Below are positions 60,467 through 64,000 of a stretch of 64,000 bases of DNA, piece after piece. The notes beneath the pieces were generated by a model. It was given only the letters and a program-made list of their open reading frames with translations, searched no databases and was not told the origin of the DNA. Source of the DNA: Guyanagaster necrorhizus. Its lineage: Eukaryota; Basidiomycota; Agaricomycetes; Agaricales; Physalacriaceae. A program made the translations under genes and the position numbers. The stretch lies in NCBI RefSeq assembly GCF_019112545.1, contig NW_025064908.1, positions 1,838 through 65,837 of the forward strand. Reading direction: 5' to 3'. How positions within the stretch are numbered: the first letter of the stretch is position 1; each line of letters starts with the position of its first letter.

Positions 60467-61818
60467 ATGATTCCTGCCAGTTCCTCCCTCTCTGCCTTTC
60501 CAGCTGCCATGTCCAGCCCATGCTTGCCTATTATCTCTATTGTCGACTTCTCTCCCTCCGAAGGCAACATCGGTGACCCCATTTTGGTCCGACTTCGCTT
60601 CCGCCATCCCACTGGAGAGAAAATATATCTACGTCTAAAAGTTGGCTCGACAGCACTCAGTACTCAAGTCTTCAAGTTTTCTCCCGAAAAATGTGACCTT
60701 TATAGGCTTCGTGCTATGATTCCGCACAGAATGAGTGAACTGAAGGTTGCCCTTACCGTCGAGCTAGTTAACTCGCGCAACAACGTTCTCCATTCCGTCT
60801 TCTTTGGCGAGTTTACCTACAGGGAACCCCATCTTCCCATACAGAATCCGCCACTCTTGGCCTCTCAGCCGTCTTGGATGGCTTCCCAGCCAGTAGTAGC
60901 TTCCCAGTGGCCAGTGCTCCGCCTACGGGCCAATACTACCACAAGTATACACGACCCACCATCAGGTCCTTCTGCAACTCCTTCTGATCGCAGACTAGCA
61001 TCACGCCCCATTCGCCCGAATTCCCTCATCCGCGCTAACCGTGGCTCTCCAGACGACATCAACCTCCATCCCCAGACGCCTATTCTCGACATACAAACCC
61101 CTCTTGATACTATGTGCACAAGTTGGAATCCATCCGAAGTCCTCATCGGTCGTCGACTCGTTCGTTTTCACAACGTCCAAGACGGTTGCAAAATCATTCT
61201 TACCTGCGAAGCTATCCGCCAGGATGACTACAATGGCACGGACACCGTCATTTCCTGTATTTATGGCATCCCAAACGGCCCGTACTATGTCACCGGCGTA
61301 GATATCATTTATCTGCTCGAGAGGATCACCAACGACGACTTTCCTGTCGAGGAGAAAAACCGCATAAGGCGCAATCTGGAGTGCTTGAAACCGACAACCG
61401 TCAGCAAACATGGACATATTTTAGACACCTTCTTCCGGCGGATCATGGACTTCCCTGATCCCAAGCCCCGGAATATTGAGAAAGACATCAAAGTGTTTGA
61501 GTGGTCACTTCTTGGACAGGCGCTTGAGAAAGTCCTGTCTAAATATGTAAGCTATTCTATCACGTCGTCTTTCTCTTTGAATTCTGAGCACCGTTACAGT
61601 ATATGTACACACCGTATCCACCCACTAATTCAACAGCCCCCCCTCCCGCAGACCCGCCACCATCCGTCGACAGCCGACTTCACCATGACCCACTCCCGAT
61701 TCCTGGTAACTTCCAGCACCTTCCGCATACTATCCATTTCCCTTCTTCGCATGGTAGTTCAGGTTACGTTAATGCGACAGAGCCAGTGTATGACTACAAT
61801 ACATACTGGCCACGTTGA
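60467..61818 (+). CDS. DUF7082 / Medusa-like developmental regulator, short form
   Basis: Two exons (60467-61546, 61600-61818) give 432 residues; without splicing the first frame runs on to 62062, but the 53-nt intron (GTAAGC...TTACAG) restores a sensible Pro/Tyr-rich C-terminus ending YDYNTYWPR. Residues 20-118 (IISIVDFSPSEGNIGDPILV...FGEFTYRE) look like an IPT/TIG-type beta domain. 120-225 is a disordered Pro/Ser linker. 229-360 is the DUF7082 domain: RRLVRFHNVQDG, VSCIYG, VDIIYLLE, VEEKNRIRRNLECLKPTTVS, DPKPRNIEKDIKVFEW, LGQALEKVLSKY. In ascomycetes this domain defines MedA/Medusa proteins that control conidiation and adhesion. ATG 60509 (MSSPCLP) is an alternative start. The protein is shorter than typical Medusa proteins (600 or more residues). 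Confidence 0.82.
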
Positions 61819-63703
61819 ACGACTTGTATGGCATATCCGATCGAGCCAGCGTTGGACCTCTACTGAACGCCTCAGGCCTAACCATTGCTCATCTCTCAGT
61901 TCTTATCGCTATGTTTATTCTCGTTGGATTTTTATTTGTACATTCCAAAGACCCCATCTGTACAACACAAGACGGACAAATTTCCCATTTCTGTACATGT
62001 GTAGCACATCACATATCCCATCATTATCTCGTCGACATCAATTGCATCCACATTCTTTTTAGTGAATGAGCTCGCCGTGTCCGTGCAGGGCTTGGACACA
62101 GGAGGCTTATCATATCTGAAAGATTCAACAATATGAAATTTATATATATAAGGGCAGGAGACAATAGTTGCAAGGGGCCGGCAGTAGAGCTCGAGAAGTC
62201 GATGACACATGTCCGAGTCGCTTGAAATAAATATCCATTTGTCATGATGTTGTACCTGACGATTTGGTTCCTGGTCTTCGCGCTAAACACCCACAAGACA
62301 AAGACAATCTTCCTGTTGTAAGTAGAGAGCAGAGTAATGTAACAGAGAACTAGAATTAGCCTCTCGAGAGAGAAACGTTCTACTTAAATACATTTCGTAT
62401 TACTTCGAGATCTTTCTACAAGATACTAAATAAGTCCGGATCACGATCCAAGTCAGCTGCCGCTGACTGGCATCGTATCTTCGAGTACATTCTCGTACTC
62501 GCTCGGGATTGCTATCCCAACACTTCCAAAATAGTAAAGACGAGGACCAATTCTTTCTGACACAGTTGGACTGGATAGGTGACTGCTATTGGATAATACA
62601 CCTTTAGAACAGGAGGACAGACACAGAATTCTATTCTAATGTGTCCTTTTCTGGCTGCCTTTTCTGTGAACAATGGTGCAAAAAATTCTACACAAAAGCA
62701 ATGGTATGTGTCCTGAGCAGATATCTCAAACACTGATCAGCTTTCGAGCTGAGTCAAAACACTGGGTGGAAGAAGAAACAGAAATTGATCTACACTGTAC
62801 CATATGTCTAGTCACATATATGGCAGCTTACATATGATATAATGAACCAAGACACACATTGCATGAACTACTTTACAAAAACCAAAGAAATCCATAAACA
62901 AATATAACTATGAATGAGATGCACCATGACTGGCAAAGCTAAGACTCCCAAAACGCGAAAAGCAGCCCTTGAGGGAACTCAGAGAGCCAAGGGACATCAT
63001 TACCGACAACCCCGAGGGCTTTGACAAGTGACCTATCAGGTGATTCGACACTTACTGAGTTGCTTCCGCCCGTCATGCCCCTGTCCATATCCCTTGCCGA
63101 TGAGACCACCCTATTAATCTCATGCCACACCAGATGTGCGAGATACCTTTGAAGCGGTGTCTGCCGTGAGACAGCTGGTATTCCATCTCCTGGTGAGATG
63201 GTCCGGGCGACGACGTCTTACGCTTGAAAGGCAGTGAAATCGGAGGGATGATCGGTGCACGCTTCGTCCAAGTCGAAGACATGGATCTTATGACCGATCC
63301 TAACCGTCGAATCTCCTCCCGGGAATTCATCTGGCGGTACGATGCTACACCTGTGTTTAGGGGTGGATCCACGGCACTGTTAAGCGCCATTCACAGCGCG
63401 TTGGTCGATACGGACTTGGCAGTCTTAGCAAGCGATTCGTAACGAATCATGAGCACCGCAAGATCTTTGGTCTTGGTCTCGAGAATTTGAAAACGCAGAG
63501 CCCTCAATGCCCTCTTTTTGTTTGCAACTTTTCGATTTGATATTGGATTTCCGCGGGGTCTTCTTTACTAGTATGCCCGTCCTCCAAACTTTGGATGTCA
63601 ATAGTACGACCAACCCTTCAAATTGCCATGCATTACAGTACAGGATACACAGAAATGACAGGCTCTTAATAAACAATCGATGCAATGTCTTCCACTGCCG
63701 AAC
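61819..63703. other. intergenic with weak coding-like scraps
   Basis: On the minus strand about 63410-63570 reads PISNRKVANKKRALRALRFQ..., basic and helical, ending STNAL-stop. On the plus strand 63224-63442 is open. The two overlap in part and neither can be chosen. The rest holds no feature. Confidence 0.35.
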
Positions 63704-64000
63704 TCAAGGCATCGTCAGATACACTTTGGCCACCTCCGTAACCTTGGGATCAATATCACCAAAGATCTCCAGCATCTCCTCCTAAGCACATCAATCAGAA
63801 ACTCCACCATACAACTCGATGCTCAAGAACCACCTACCCAGACTTTTCCCTCAACGATCTTCCCATCCTCGCTGATCGCAAAGTCGCTCTCCTCCGTCAC
63901 CTCGGACATTTGTATGTACTTGCCCCGAATCCTCTCTTCGTCATCCAACGACCCAACCGCACCGTACACCAGTTGCCGGCTCCCTTCTTCCGTAGTGAAC
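63704..64000 (-). CDS. short-chain dehydrogenase/reductase, C-terminal part (runs off the window)
   Basis: Two exons are seen: 63838-64000 (continuing beyond the window) and 63704-63781, joined by a 56-nt intron (GTAGGT...CTTAG), TGA at 63704-63706. The protein reads TTEEGSRQLVYGAVGSLDDE, GKYIQMSEVTEESDF, VEGKVW/EEMLEIFGDID and ends VYLTMP. The EEGSRQLVYGA...G-Y segment and the terminal WEEM helix are typical of the C-terminal end of fungal retinol-dehydrogenase-like SDR proteins, NAD(P)-dependent oxidoreductases. The Rossmann GxxxGxG and YxxxK catalytic motifs would lie outside the window, so activity cannot be judged. Confidence 0.75.

Noticed and set aside
61547..62062. Readthrough extension of the DUF7082 frame to 531 codons.
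   Set aside because: The stretch after 61546 begins with a perfect GTAAGC...TTACAG intron, and the spliced frame gives a better C-terminus.
1..64000. CRISPR arrays, rRNA genes, insertion sequences with clear transposase.
   Set aside because: None seen; the window is eukaryotic nuclear DNA and no DDE transposase, reverse transcriptase or rRNA core sequence was recognised.

Overview
The window looks like nuclear DNA of a filamentous basidiomycete, probably an Agaricomycete. Genes are broken by many short (about 45-90 nt) GT-AG introns. FunK1-type protein kinases, a DUF7082/Medusa-like regulator and allantoate-permease-type MFS transporters are present. Intergenic regions are long and full of decayed duplicates. 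All calls come from reading the sequence; no database was searched.

Layout. 0.3-4.5 kb: a decayed multi-copy-type ORF followed by a 73-bp minisatellite. 7.4-26.7 kb: a mirror-image locus. A ruined MFS transporter copy (7.4-9.0 kb, +) and an intact one (24.9-26.7 kb, -) are the outer arms. Diverged non-coding inverted arms (about 11.0-14.9 and 17.1-21.0 kb) lie inside them. A single intact bHLH transcription factor gene (15.7-16.6 kb, -) sits at the centre. 29.6-39.8 kb: a C2H2 zinc-finger factor, a small 105-aa gene, an IML2/TTC39-family protein and a zinc-ribbon-like protein. 42.3-45.1 kb: an ABC half-transporter. 47.1-48.8 kb: an APN1/endonuclease IV gene with two micro-exons. 51.6-59.6 kb: two broken FunK1 kinase copies in direct orientation, sharing a 396-bp identical tract and the same internal stop codon. 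60.5-61.8 kb: a DUF7082 (Medusa-like) gene. 63.7-64.0 kb: the 3' end of a short-chain dehydrogenase that runs out of the window.

No operon or biosynthetic cluster is evident; the intact genes are separate housekeeping, transport and regulatory functions. The most unusual content is structural: the nested palindrome around the bHLH gene, two separate tracts of about 400 bp of near-perfect identity inside otherwise diverged duplicates (suggesting gene conversion), a local 31-bp-stem hairpin, and a dispersed non-coding repeat.
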